From: Mesorhizobium sp. dw_380
GTDB taxonomy: Bacteria; Pseudomonadota; Alphaproteobacteria; Rhizobiales; Rhizobiaceae
NCBI RefSeq assembly: GCF_018588885.1
Contig: NZ_JAFFIW010000038.1
Span: 1 to 56,504 of the forward strand
Length of the DNA stretch: 56,504 bases
Direction: 5' to 3'
Below, one piece after another: positions 17,437-27,206 of the stretch. The position numbers were made by a program, and so were the translations under genes. Positions within the stretch are counted from its first letter, which is position 1. Each line of letters opens with the position of its first letter. The notes under the pieces are model-generated. The model was not told the origin of the DNA and did not search any database. It saw only the letters and a program-made list of their open reading frames with translations.

Positions 17437-18995
17437 CCTTCACTTCGACGAGCGACATGCATAGGCAGCGGGACATCGCGTGAGGCACGATGGTCTGGGC
17501 GATGCCACCGCCTCTGCGATCTGCCGAGCGGACTAGCTTGCCAAGCTCTGCCCCTATCCGCAGGATCGACGGGGAAGCGGTGAAGACGCTTCCCCGGTTC
17601 TGCTACCTCAAACCCAGATGCCATCCCGCTGATCGAGACCCGCGGCTTCCTTCCCCCCGCCGAAGTTCCCCCCGACGACTGGCTTCTGCAGCGGCGGAAG
17701 CGGAGTATTACATACTCAGGATCCGGCAAGCCGAGCCTTGCTTGTGTCATTCTAATCGTAAGCACCAGCAACTGCCCTGAGAATGCACAAAAGGTTTCGC
17801 TAGGGTTAAAACCAGTTTATGCCTCGCGCAGTCGTGCGCAAGCTGTTCGGACCTGCGACATCGCCTTATTTCGGAACCAGCTGGCGGTTTGGTGAGTACC
17901 GGCACACGGGCTCCTTGTCCGGGTGCAGCAGAACTCGTAGGCCTCCGTTGCCTTGCGCCAAGCTCCTGGAGTAATGCGGGCATGGCTGTTCTAAAACATC
18001 CCAGGACGTACCCCCGGGCCTCGTAGGCGTATGCGCGGTCTGCAATCAGGTCGATCGTTCGACGACCTTCGAACGATCGCAGCCCGTACGTCTCTATTTC
18101 GCGATAAGCCTCTGCTTGACAGCGCCTTGGCGGCAACCTCAGCTTTGAACGCGCTCTGTTGGGGTATGAATGCGGCCCACCGAGAGCGCTGGCTGGCGCT
18201 TGCCGAGTAAACTCTGCCATGCAGAATCTCAGTCTCCTGCGACTGGCAGCCAACCAGCTGGGCCGGTATTGATTCGGGCCTGGCCGAGCTCGACGCGGGT
18301 GAGATCGTTGAGCGGGCGATCTTGGCCGTGGAGCTGACGCTCGAGGAATTGCCGAACCCGCGCAAGACGACCTGGAGAGCGAGTATGCCAGGCTGGAAGT
18401 TAACAGGCTGCCCAGCAATTGAGGGGGACCCGACGGGTGCAACACCTGTTTTTTCTTCCAGGGGGAACTCGGCCCTGCTATGGCCGATCCTACCGCACGT
18501 CGCTGATCAGCGACCGGACTTTCGAGAAGCGGCAGTGCGCCTTTCGTCCGGTCAGCCTTTCTCCTGACGCAAACACATGCGGATCGCCGCGGACGGGGAA
18601 AGTCGTCCCGCGTCCCGTCCTGCGGCCTGCGCTTTGCTGACGCTCCTACGGCTGTCCCGTTCACCGCCCGAGGCAGGGGCGAATTTCCTCCGTCCTACGC
18701 ACGACAACCGTCCGCTGTTGCGGACGCGCGCGGGACTGCCGGTTTCCCTGTTGGAGGGCCGACAGTCGCTGGCTCGGAGGTTAACCGGAAACGGGTGCGT
18801 CGAGGACCAGCGATCCTGTGCGCCATCCGCTGATCGTATGGCTCCCTGGCGGTTCTTCTTCGCTGCGCTAGCGCTTCAGCAGCTTCAACAATGATGCACG
18901 TCGGCTTCATCATCTTCAGCGGCTGGCGCTTGAACCCGGCAACACCACACGGTGGACACAAGCGCCGCTCCGCCAGGTAGCAAGGGAAATCGAAC
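17437..18995. other. 1.5-kb stretch without an intact gene
   Basis: I see only short, overlapping frames with no family resemblance on both strands, plus copy A of a dispersed repeat at 17761-17822. A minus-strand frame around 18000-18100 (RTIDLIADRAY) faintly recalls a transposase core but is too short to name. The stretch is probably degraded mobile DNA. Confidence 0.45.
17761..17822 (+). repeat. dispersed repeat, copy A
   Basis: The core CTGAGAATGCACAAAAGGTT and its flanks recur at 40268-40340 (plus) and 47448-47522 (minus). All three copies can be read as a conserved peptide-like frame (S-x-C/S-x-E-N-A-Q-K-x-S-L), which hints that the repeat derives from a coding end or an IS terminus. 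Confidence 0.65.
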
Positions 18996-20204
18996 CTATG
19001 TAACCGACCACTCAATTAAGCCGACGGCCCGCTGAAGTATCGCCTCCGTCCGAGCGATGTCAGGCGAGCTGGCGGTCACATATCCGATTAAGTCTCGGTG
19101 ATCGCCTCTCCTTTTGATCGTGGTGTTTGGTTCAAGGTAAAGCTTCACTTTGGCGACGCCAGGTACAGCAGCCGCCCGGCTGACGCCATCGATCCAATCG
19201 AGAACGCCGTCCCGTTCAGGAACTAGGAATTGCGCAGCAGCAGTTTCTGAACGGGTTCCGCGCAAATCGCCCTCATCGCCGATCACGAGTTTAATGTGCT
19301 CTCGGATAAGATTGATACCGCAAGCTAGCTCAACTAGCTCAACACCGGGCGAGCCCGACATACGCGGATTTACTTCAATGACGACCGGCCCATGTGCCGT
19401 CCACCTGAGTTCAACGTTGGTCGGACCCCAGTGAAGGTCGAGAGCCTGTAAACACCTCAGTGAAACATCGGCGATGCGCTCATCCTCTTCATTGGTAAGC
19501 AAGGCCGGATAGGCGCATCTATTATATACGAAATGCGGCGAGGGACCGAATTCGAGAGAGGCGATTCCAATGACGTCATCTCCCATCATCTCCACCCAAT
19601 AATGAAAGCCTTTCACAAATTGTTCCACTAATATTCTTGCTGGGGACTGCCATGTACTCCACCTGCTTGATAGATAAGCAGTATGCTGGATTAGCTCCTC
19701 GCTACTGCCGCACAATCGGACCCCCTCGCTGCCGCCGGTGTCCGTGGCTGGTTTTACAATTACAGGAAAGCCGATTTTAGCGGCAGAGCTTACAACCTCG
19801 CTCGCATTCGTTGCCAACGCGTAGGCAGGAATTGGAATGTCGGCTTGCCCAAGCAGCTGACGTTGAGTGAATTTATCGCAGCATCGTTCAACCGATTCGG
19901 CGTTCGGACCTGGCAGATTGAAATGTCGACAGAGCATGCCGACTGTCGCATATGCAGCTTCCTCCGAGCTCGTAATCCCAGCAATATCATAGGTCGCATG
20001 CAGCCGAACACACTCGCAAATCAGCGCATCGAGATTGGATGTGTCCACACAGATTACCTCACTGTCTTCTGCGGCATGATAGTAGTGCCTAAGTGGATCA
20101 GCCGCCAGGGTAATCGAGTGCAGGCCAAGACTTCGGGCCGCTTGGACATATAGAGGACCATTGTTCCTTGTACCCTCGATCAGGATAAGCGCTCTTCTTT
20201 TCAT
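18996..20204 (-). CDS. ATP-grasp carboxylate ligase
   Basis: A 402-residue ATP-grasp protein, intact paralogue of the partial gene at the left edge of the window. An N-terminal Rossmann-like region (KRRALILIEGTRNNGPLYVQ) is followed by the ATP-grasp core with FPVIVKPATDTGGSEGV (about 150-166, ATP-binding lysine and glycine loop), ILVEQFVKG, VELRWTAHG and VVIEVNPRMSG (metal-binding Glu and Asn). Members form amide or peptide bonds by way of acyl phosphates. ATG 20204 has GGAG nine bases upstream and begins the conserved part; an upstream in-frame start at 20267 adds 21 unlikely residues. The next gene upstream on the same strand, an SDR, is 590 bp away. It could couple an amino acid to another carboxylate in the putative product. 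Confidence 0.9.
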   Translation of the reverse strand: MKRRALILIEGTRNNGPLYVQAARSLGLHSITLAADPLRHYYHAAEDSEVICVDTSNLDALICECVRLHATYDIAGITSSEEAAYATVGMLCRHFNLPGPNAESVERCCDKFTQRQLLGQADIPIPAYALATNASEVVSSAAKIGFPVIVKPATDTGGSEGVRLCGSSEELIQHTAYLSSRWSTWQSPARILVEQFVKGFHYWVEMMGDDVIGIASLEFGPSPHFVYNRCAYPALLTNEEDERIADVSLRCLQALDLHWGPTNVELRWTAHGPVVIEVNPRMSGSPGVELVELACGINLIREHIKLVIGDEGDLRGTRSETAAAQFLVPERDGVLDWIDGVSRAAAVPGVAKVKLYLEPNTTIKRRGDHRDLIGYVTASSPDIARTEAILQRAVGLIEWSVT

Positions 20205-20795
20205 GTTTGTCGACTCCGAATAGCTTGTCTGGTTTTTTTCCGCGCGTGAGTTCGTCCAACATACCACTGCTCGTGGTTTGCGATTGGTAAATTCTTGTGA
20301 AGTAGTTGTATTTATCTGTTGCAGGATGTGACGTCATGACCACCAAAAAGAGTGTCTTGGTTGCCGCAATATAGGCCTATTCTTCTCGCGCAAGTCGGCT
20401 GGGGAATGAGAGGCGCGATGATGGGATCCGTTACCGCCGCACCGATCCTGGTGAAGGACCAGAGATCCCATGGCAACGGGTGATGACCGGTGTCTACATC
20501 ACTCAGCTGGCTGGGGAGCGTCTGGGAGAAGGTACGATGCACGAGCTTCTGCTCGTCGCGCGAACTGTCATTCAAACGAGCTTGGTGAACGGCCTTACAC
20601 CTAACCTACAGCGGCCTCAAGAACGCACCGCCAAACTGCTGGATAGCTTCATCGATTCGGTTGACGTTCACCGTGCTTTTGACTACGAAACTATGGATCA
20701 AGTAGTGCGACGCACAGAAACTTCGATGGGTAGATCATCTTGCTTTGTCACCCCAGGCAGCAGGATGGCCCACCAGAATTAACCAATAGAAAATC
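20205..20795. other. intergenic, no recognisable gene
   Basis: This 590-bp gap lies between the ATP-grasp gene and the SDR. A plus-strand frame of 100 codons (20480-20782) overlaps it but shows no family match and runs against the local gene direction. The ATP-grasp promoter should be here; no sigma-54 element is seen. Confidence 0.45.
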
Positions 20796-21557
20796 TCACC
20801 AGCAAGTGTAGCCACCATCCACCAACAATACCGTTCCCGTGATATAGGTTGACGCGTCGCTAGCAAGAAATTGGACGGCAGATGCAATCTCATGAGGTTG
20901 GCCGAAGCGGCCCATTGGCGTCCGATCAGACCATGCCCTGACCACTTCTACAGGATACTGGTCGGTCATCTCTGACTGTACGAATCCAGGCGCCACTGCG
21001 TTCACCCGAACCCCAGATCTTGCCCATTCGCAAGCAAGGGTTTTGGTTACCATAGTTACCCCCGCCTTGCTCGCATTGTAAGCCGTGACTACGGATTCCT
21101 GTCGGGTGACAACATCTCCACATATCGAACTGATATTTACAATCACGCCGGAACCGCGCTCCGCCATGAGAGAGCCGAAGGTGCGACTGCAGTAGAACAG
21201 GCCGTCCAAGTTGACTGAAAGGACAGCTCGCCAATCCTCGTCGGTGGTATATTTCGTCGGCGCCGCGCGGGACACCCCGGCATTGTTAATAAGGATGTCA
21301 GGGCAAACGGCGATGCCATCGGCGAGATCGCGTACCGCCTGCGAGTCCCTAACATCGAGCTGATAGACTTTAGGCTTGACTGGAAACTGATCTGCCGCCG
21401 CGGCCACGCGAACCCGATCCCTTCCAGTGAGAATTATATCGGCGCCAGCTTCTTGTAATGTAAGCGCGACTTGCAATCCGATGCCGCGTGCTCCGCCGGT
21501 CACCAAAGCGGTCTTCCCACTCAGACCGAATCTGCCATCGATGAATGATTTACTCAT
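20796..21557 (-). CDS. short-chain dehydrogenase/reductase (SDR) of the E1 cluster
   Basis: A 253-residue classical SDR with VTGGARGIGLQVALTL, ILINNAGVSR, Ser in IVNISSICGD, YNASKAGVTMVTK and the C-terminal GTVLLVDGGYTCW. Its ending and general layout resemble the SDR at 39257-40030 (VDGGYTCM), and both lie next to genes for 2-oxoacid dehydrogenase E1 subunits, so these two SDRs probably have matching roles in two related gene sets. It lies 141 bp downstream of E1-beta on the same strand and is likely co-transcribed. A role in reducing or oxidising a hydroxy/keto compound handled by E1 is inferred. Confidence 0.92.
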   Translation of the reverse strand: MSKSFIDGRFGLSGKTALVTGGARGIGLQVALTLQEAGADIILTGRDRVRVAAAADQFPVKPKVYQLDVRDSQAVRDLADGIAVCPDILINNAGVSRAAPTKYTTDEDWRAVLSVNLDGLFYCSRTFGSLMAERGSGVIVNISSICGDVVTRQESVVTAYNASKAGVTMVTKTLACEWARSGVRVNAVAPGFVQSEMTDQYPVEVVRAWSDRTPMGRFGQPHEIASAVQFLASDASTYITGTVLLVDGGYTCW

Positions 21558-21698
21558 GTATAAGCCCTATCCCTTCTGGAATGTTTCCCGCCTATCGTCT
21601 GATGGCCTGCCTTCTTTTTCTAAGCGCGTCTTATCACCTCCTACTGCGACGATAACGGCAGTTGCTGTGTTACTTCCATTCATGCGTTTTTTGGGAAC

Positions 21699-22706
21699 TC
21701 AGAGTAACTGTCGTATGGCGCCAACAATGCTGTCCCGTGTTGGAAAAAAGTCCTTCTCAAGAGCCGGACTGAATGGGACATGAATATCTGGAGCACTCAG
21801 CCGCAAGATAGGTCGCTTCAAAAGATCGAAGGACTCTTCCGCCATCACCGCTGCGATTTCACTTCCGACGTTGCAGATACGGTGTCCGTTCTCGACAATA
21901 ATCAGCCGTCCGGTCTTCTCGATTGACATCTTGATTGCCTCATAATCGAGCGGCTTCAATGTACGTGGATCGATCACTTCGACCGAAATGCCTTCCTCGA
22001 TGAGGTAGTTGGCAGCTTCCATGGTCGGCCTGATAGCACCGGCGATGGCAACGACGGTAACGTGCTCCCCCTCGCGCTTCACGTCCGCTTTGCCAATTGG
22101 GATTAAATGGTCCGGATCCGTGGGGACGTCGCCTTTGAGAGGCCAGAGGCGGGTGTCCTCGAAGACGAGCACAGGATCGCCGTCGCGAATGGCGGATTTC
22201 ATGAGGCCTTTGATATCGGCAGCGCTGGTCGGGCTGATAATCTTAAGGCCCGGCACGTTCATAAAAAGCGGGTAAGGCCGGTCGGCATGCTGTGCCGCTT
22301 CGGAGCCCGTCGAGAACATACAGCAGCGAAAGACGATTGGGATGTCTATCTGGCCCCCAGTCATATACCGCAATTTTGAGGCCTGGTTTACAATCTGGTC
22401 ACAAGCGAGATAGATGAAACTGGCAGTTGAAATGTCTACAATCGGTCGCAAACCATTGATGGCAGCCCCGATGCCAAGTCCCGTAAAACTGCCTTCTGAA
22501 ATTGGCATGTTCCAAACCCGGTTCTTGCCGAAGCATTCGATAAGCTTGCCGCCGCCATGAACTGAGACGTCCTCTCCCAACAATACAACGCGCTCATCCC
22601 GATGCATTTCCTCTAGCTGGGCCTGCACGATTGCCTCAAAATAGGTCATCTGAATATGGGGACCGGGCGTGGCTGCGTCTCTGTGGGTATCGTCTTTCAC
22701 ATCCAT
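21699..22706 (-). CDS. 2-oxoacid dehydrogenase E1 component, beta subunit (set A)
   Basis: A subunit of about 335 residues of an alpha2beta2 ThDP-dependent 2-oxoacid dehydrogenase (pyruvate, branched-chain or acetoin type). It shows VVLLGEDVSVHGGG, the ISEGSFTGLGIGAAINGLRP strand, RCCMFSTGSEAAQHADRP near the active site and the C-terminal domain with VEVIDPRTLKPLD. The start ATG at 22706 has GGAGGG at good spacing and lies 20 bp after the E1-alpha stop; the longer open frame from 22835 would overlap E1-alpha. It works with the alpha subunit upstream. No E2 or E3 gene is adjacent; the only E2 of the window is in set B (40422-41492). Confidence 0.93.
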   Translation of the reverse strand: MDVKDDTHRDAATPGPHIQMTYFEAIVQAQLEEMHRDERVVLLGEDVSVHGGGKLIECFGKNRVWNMPISEGSFTGLGIGAAINGLRPIVDISTASFIYLACDQIVNQASKLRYMTGGQIDIPIVFRCCMFSTGSEAAQHADRPYPLFMNVPGLKIISPTSAADIKGLMKSAIRDGDPVLVFEDTRLWPLKGDVPTDPDHLIPIGKADVKREGEHVTVVAIAGAIRPTMEAANYLIEEGISVEVIDPRTLKPLDYEAIKMSIEKTGRLIIVENGHRICNVGSEIAAVMAEESFDLLKRPILRLSAPDIHVPFSPALEKDFFPTRDSIVGAIRQLL

Positions 22707-22725
22707 TAATCCCTCCAGCCCACCC

Positions 22726-23709
22726 TTAGCGGGCAATGGTCGACACGAACATATAGTCGGGCAACGTTTCGGGCCGGGGCATGGGGCTAGCCAAAGCAAA
22801 CTGTACGGCCTGTGTGACGGCTTGGGCCACTTCATGCTCGATGGTTGCTAGAGTCTCTTCATTTACACCCTCTTCGAGCAGCACAGTGCGATATAGCAAA
22901 ATTGGGTCCCGGTCGCGTTTGTGTGCCTCGACTTCTGCGACCTGTCGATAAGGCTCCCCAGAAACGGCCAAGCCTATATTGTGTTCATCGAACCGATAAG
23001 TGTTGGCCACTATGAGAGTGGGTCCCTGCCCCGCGCGTGCTCGCGTGACCGCATATGCCGCAGATTGATAGACGGCACTGACGTCCTGTCCGTCTACTAT
23101 TTCTCCTGGAATTCCGTAACCTGCCGCTCGTAGGGCAATGTCCGGCTGTCCGTGGCTTGTTGCTACGGAGGTGGTCATTGCATAGCCATTGTTCTCGCAA
23201 AGATAAATGACGGGAAGCCTCCACAACGAGGCCATGTTGAGGCTCTCGTGAAAAGTGCCCTGGTTCACTGCTCCGTCGCCGAAAAAGCAAAGGGTAACCT
23301 GATCGACGCCGCGCACCTTGGCGCTAAATGCGCATCCTGTGGCAAGAGGAATGCCCCCTCCGACGATTCCCGATTCACTGATAATCCCCACTGAACTGTC
23401 CGCAAAATGCATCGAACCGCCACGCCCCTTACAAACGCCGCCCTCCTTACCCATCAGTTCTGCCATAAGCGCCTGCAAATGCGCGCCCTTCGCAATCGGA
23501 TGGCCATGCGAACGGTGTGTTCCGGTCATGGCGTCATCGTCCCGGAGGGCGAGGCTTGCTCCGACGATAGCGCCTTCCTGACCCACGGTCGTGTGAAACC
23601 AACCAGGGATCTGACCACCGTTGAACAGGCGCCTACCTTCTTCTTCGAATCGGCGGATGCGAAGCATCCGTCGAAAAGCCTCTAGCCTACGATCGCCCTT
23701 CAACTGCAT
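22726..23709 (-). CDS. 2-oxoacid dehydrogenase E1 component, alpha subunit (set A)
   Basis: A 327-residue ThDP-binding alpha subunit that decarboxylates a 2-oxoacid and passes the acyl group to lipoyl-lysine on an E2 partner. The ThDP motif is complete: GDGAVNQGTFHESLNMASLW (144-163) through CENNGYAM (171-178). THRSHGHPIAKG and KGRGGSMHFAD are also typical. The family homology begins at ATG 23709, so the much longer open frame (to 24039) is not used; the ribosome site there is weak. A near-consensus sigma-54 promoter at 23906-23920 points at this gene. Substrate class (acetoin-like or branched chain) cannot be fixed by eye. Confidence 0.93.
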   Translation of the reverse strand: MQLKGDRRLEAFRRMLRIRRFEEEGRRLFNGGQIPGWFHTTVGQEGAIVGASLALRDDDAMTGTHRSHGHPIAKGAHLQALMAELMGKEGGVCKGRGGSMHFADSSVGIISESGIVGGGIPLATGCAFSAKVRGVDQVTLCFFGDGAVNQGTFHESLNMASLWRLPVIYLCENNGYAMTTSVATSHGQPDIALRAAGYGIPGEIVDGQDVSAVYQSAAYAVTRARAGQGPTLIVANTYRFDEHNIGLAVSGEPYRQVAEVEAHKRDRDPILLYRTVLLEEGVNEETLATIEHEVAQAVTQAVQFALASPMPRPETLPDYMFVSTIAR

Positions 23710-23905
23710 GACCCAACCCTGCCCGTCAGCAAGGGGCGATCGCCTGCATTCCAACAGCGCGCATCGGCTAAATCCTCGTGCTCGAGCTCCGAAGGTACGT
23801 GGCGGGTCTCTTCGGCATTCTCCTGGCGAGGCACGATCTCGGCAGGCACTTTCATCTGGTTCTCTGTCAGCATGGCCTTGTTCCTTCCGGCTCGCACAAC
23901 CCTGT

Positions 23906-23920
23906 GCATGCGTCATGCCA
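23906..23920 (-). promoter_or_regulatory. near-perfect sigma-54 promoter upstream of E1-alpha (set A)
   Basis: On the minus strand the sequence is TGGCATGACGCATGC, one base from the RpoN consensus TGGCAYG-N4-TTGC, with the invariant GG and GC correctly spaced. About 96 bp upstream, at 24014-24029, lies a TGT-N10-ACT, one base off the NifA consensus. The element is about 200 bp before the E1-alpha start and would drive the E1-alpha, E1-beta and SDR group. Confidence 0.55.
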
Positions 23921-24097
23921 TTTGACCTGAAGGCTCGCATTACACTGTTCTTCATCGAAGAAAGGCGTCGTGAAAGAACTGCACAGACCTCCTTTGTTCG
24001 AAGTTCGCCAACAATGTCGGATCCTGAACTGGCCCCCATTTCGGCCGGACAGTCGGCCTAACGCGGGAGGCTTGGGGATATCCTCAAGCACAGGCTT

Positions 24098-24850
24098 ATG
24101 GCTGACGACTGTCGACGGATTGAACTGATCACCGGGGAGGTACGGCGCCGACACTGGACGACGACCGAACAGAAGCTGCAGATTATCGAGGAGAGTTTCC
24201 TTCCGGGTGAGACCGTGTCCTCTGTCGCCGCACGATGAGGCGTGGCGCCAAATCTCTTGTATCGTTGGCGCCGTTTATTGAAGGAAGGCGGAACGGCTGC
24301 GGTGGGATCGGACGAATCTGTGGTCGGGAGTTCGGAAGTGCGGCGGCTTGAAGAGCGCCTTCGCGACCTCGAGCGGCTTCTCGGCCGCAAGACCATGGAA
24401 GTGGAGATCCTCAAAGACGCGCTGGCCAGGTCGGAGTCAAAAAACCGAACTTGCGGCTCTTGTCGCAGCCGAGGGACGGTTCCCGATGAAGGCCGTTGCC
24501 GAGACCCTCGGGGCGGCGCGTTCCCATCTCCATGAGTTGCATCGCCTGGTGAAGCCGCGCGGGCCTTATCGCAACCCCGATGACGATGGGCTCTTGGAGC
24601 TGGTCGCCGCCTGATCGACGAACGCCCGACCTATGGCGATCGTCGCATCACAGCCCTGACGAACAGGGAACGCGAAAGACGGCGAACCGGCCGTCAATCA
24701 CAAGCGCGTCTTCCGTGTCATGCGCCAGCGAAACAGGCGCGACAGCACGCGCACGAGTAAAAAGAGCCCGGCCTGCACGAGATCCAGCGTGTGCCGTCGG
24801 GCGAGACACCACCACCCGGTACGATACAATCAGGCGGGATGGTAGATGAG
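24098..24850 (+). pseudogene. IS3-family element (OrfA/OrfB), decayed
   Basis: From ATG 24098 the frame reads TTEQKLQIIEESFLPGETVS and then, after an in-frame TGA at 24236-24238, GVAPNLLYRWRRLLKEGG and a leucine-zipper-like stretch (RRLEERLRDLERLLGRK). This is the helix-turn-helix and coiled-coil OrfA of IS3-family elements. After a frameshift near 24440 the start of OrfB is visible as FPMKAVAETLGAARSHLHEL and later ERPTYGDRRITAL. No DDE core remains. The element is inactive. Confidence 0.75.
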
Positions 24851-25275
24851 AGCTATGCAGCGCCGCGATGAGGCCGATCTCAGCTCCCAAATGCCTGAGA
24901 TTGGCTTCGCGCGCAGGCGTTTCGGCCGCGTATAAGGTGCCGCCTTGTGAAAGGGATCGCAGCAACCTCAGCCGGCAGCATGAACACTGCGTGATAGAGC
25001 ACCGGCAGCAGTTCATTCTGGCGTGCGGCAAGCCAGTCCCGGCAGGCCTGACCCTGGCATTTGGGACTGTGCCGGCTGCGACAGGAATTGTAGGCCACGC
25101 GGATCGACCGCAGGAGCGGCAGCCGTAGACTGGCCGCCCAGTTCGGCGGTCCGGCAGAGCTCGATCGCGCTCATCACACGCCGCTCGATGCGAGCCTAGA
25201 TAGCCGTCATGAACCTGTCTATATACTTCGCCATGGCGGCGGAAGATATCCGCCACCTTCAGTCTCGCCGACATG
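24830..25275 (-). pseudogene. IS91-family transposase remnant
   Basis: The minus strand carries LKVADIFRRHGEVYRQVHDG, the typical start of rhizobial IS91-like transposases. In another frame it reads AYNSCRSRHSPKCQGQACRD (the zinc-finger region; its first Cys-x-x-His part is shifted) and WLAARQNELLPVLYHAVFML. The catalytic C-terminal half is missing or unreadable. It is preceded on the same strand by the tyrosine recombinase that usually accompanies these elements. Confidence 0.7.
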
Positions 25276-25289
25276 GCGGTACCACTCAC

Positions 25290-26093
25290 CCTGGCGGCAC
25301 CTCGATGTTCAGCCGGGCTTGTCGTGCGTCGGATGAGGCTGTTCGAGACCTTAGCGTAGCGCGCCGCCGGACAGATTGTTGTGGCCGAGTAGAACCTGGA
25401 TGGTGCGGATGTCGGTGCGTTCTGAAGATGCGTGGCGAAGCTGTGCCTGAGCGTGTGGACCGTCACCCGCTTAGGCGGCCGCACGCGCCGAACGACAAGC
25501 CCAAATAACACCCGCGCGCGGGAAACAGCCAGTCCCGCGGCTTCGCCAAGCCGCCAGTAGACTCGCAGATGCGCAGAAGCTGCGCCGACAGCATCACGGT
25601 GCGGTCCTTGTCGCCCTTGCCGTGCTCAACACGGATCACCCCGCGACCGCTGTCGATGTCGCCGACCTTCAGCCCGACAGTCTCCAAGCACTGAGACCTG
25701 CTCTTAGGCCGTCGTCAGGGCCGTACGGCACTTCAGGCTCGGCACCGCCTCTAGGAAGGCCACGACTTCGTCGGCGCTCAATACCACCGGCAGCGTGCGT
25801 AGCGAGCGAGCATAGACGATCCGCTCCGGACTCTCGGCATGGCCCAGCGTCACGCCGTAGAGGAACCGCAGCGCGCACACCGTCTGGTTCAGCGCAGCCA
25901 CGAGATTCCGGTCGACATCAAATGAACTTGGAAGGCGCGCACGTCCTCCAGACCGAGCCGGTCCGGCGAACGGCCAAGTAGCGCGAAAACTTCGCCGCGG
26001 CATGCACGTGGGGATCGCTGCGTGGCCGGCGGCAGATTACGGATCGTCATATCCTCGATCATGCGCCGGGGAACTGGGGTCAACTTGGCCATT
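25290..26093 (-). pseudogene. IS91-associated tyrosine recombinase, frameshifted
   Basis: Successive minus-strand frames give MAKLTPVPRRMIEDMTIRNL, SPDRLGLEDVRAFQVHLMST, then VCALRFLYGVTLGHAESPER, LPVVLSADEVVAFLEAVPSL, VGLKVGDIDSGRGVIRVEHG, KGDKDRTVMLSAQLLRI and VTVHTLRHSFATHL. That is an almost full-length XerD-like integrase of the kind found next to IS91-type transposases, but split by at least two frameshifts and with a damaged end near the nucleophile tyrosine region. It is related to the recombinase fragment at 4340-4868 only at family level. Confidence 0.75.
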
Positions 26094-26375
26094 TCTGTAG
26101 CTCCTGTTCTCAGATTGCGCTTCAACAGCCGCGATCCTTCAAAACAGAAGCGTTCCTGCAAACCGATCCGCCAAATGCCGCGTTAGCGGCTTCGTTCAAT
26201 CCTCAAAATGCCCACATCGCCAAAAATCTGCCAAAGTAGCACTAGGCTGCGTCGCGACGGATCGCCTCTGGTGGACTCCGACAGGCAAGTCAGAGAAAGC
26301 TCGAAAAATCAACACTGGGGCGTTTCCGTCGGACGCTCAGCTTAGCTACATCCGTGGCAGACTTATTGGACTTGC

Positions 26376-26576
26376 TCAGCGCGGCGGCAGCACGATCGAA
26401 GAACTCTGGAGGAAGGCCCTCTCCGGGTTAGTAGAGTCAAAAAGATTTGTCCCCTGTGACGCAAATGCGAAAAGCAAGCCGACCAGGGGAGTCGTGATCA
26501 GTAGGGCGGAAATCGCACAGCATTTCTCTTCCAACAAACGCCCAGCCTCGGCATGTATATCTAGGGAATAGTGCAT
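26376..26576 (-). CDS. small putative membrane protein, unknown
   Basis: A 66-residue frame starting at ATG 26576 with AGGA six bases upstream. It has a charged N-terminus (HAEAGRLLEEK), one hydrophobic segment of about 20 residues (AISALLITTPLVGLLFAFAS, about residues 22-41) that could span the membrane, and a short polar tail. I recognise no family. It lies just downstream of a dead ATP-grasp fragment and upstream of IS91 debris. It may be a genuine small membrane protein or the end of a lost gene; codon context gives no decision. Confidence 0.4.
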   Translation of the reverse strand: MHYSLDIHAEAGRLLEEKCCAISALLITTPLVGLLFAFASQGTNLFDSTNPERAFLQSSSIVLPPR

Positions 26577-26709
26577 ATTTATCCTGCGAGATAGCGTTCC
26601 GTCACGACAGGAGGGACTTCTCATAGTATCGCGCTGCCTCAGGTTTCTTGTCAAGCAGGTCCCGGCTGTGACGTAAGCAGATGAATTGACCGCCCCATGG
26701 AGCACCGAA

Positions 26710-26845
26710 CACGCCGAACGATGACGACCGATCCGCGCTCCATACACCGAAGCTCCACATTGTTGTGTCCCCAGCCAAGATCGAGAGCATGCAAACCACT
26801 CAGCGAAATGTCTGCTACACGAAAATCGTCGTCACGAAGCGCCAA
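26710..26845 (-). pseudogene. ATP-grasp ligase fragment (third copy)
   Basis: The minus strand reads RVADISLSGLHALDLGWGHN then NVELRCMERGSVVIV, matching IADVSLRCLQALDLHWGPTN and VELRWTAHGPVVIEV of the intact ATP-grasp protein at 18996-20204. Only this piece of the catalytic core is clear; the sequence on either side does not continue the family, although MVDALTRECCRY near 27045 faintly recalls its N-terminal part. It is a relic of a third paralogue. Confidence 0.65.
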
Positions 26846-27206
26846 CCCAGTGTGACCTGACACTGACCGGCTATTGCCTGCAATTCGACCAATATCCTTG
26901 GCGGAATGGCCACATGCGCCACCCCCAACAGAGACCGTGTGTTCGGAGGCTAACAGCGGACTTGCTGCAAATCTGACGCCACAGCTGCCACTGCCCGACT
27001 GCTGGTCAGAGTATCGACAGCACTCGCGGGTCAGGGCGTCGACCATGGACTTGGATGCCTCCACCCCCCTTTCTACGAATGTAGGCGGGCGAGTTGGACC
27101 AACGAAAAGCCAACTTCCGCAAAAGTGCTGAGCCAGATGCGCAACAAACAGCTTTTCCGCGGATCTCTCAAGAATTGGACAATTTGAAGAGACTCGGCCG
27201 AAATCC

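Noticed and set aside
17747..18664. 305-codon minus-strand frame
   Set aside because: Its composition (very Arg/Ser/Pro-rich, low complexity) is typical of a frame read against GC-rich non-coding sequence; it also contains repeat copy A.
20480..20782. 100-codon plus-strand frame
   Set aside because: No family, no good ribosome site and opposite to local gene direction.
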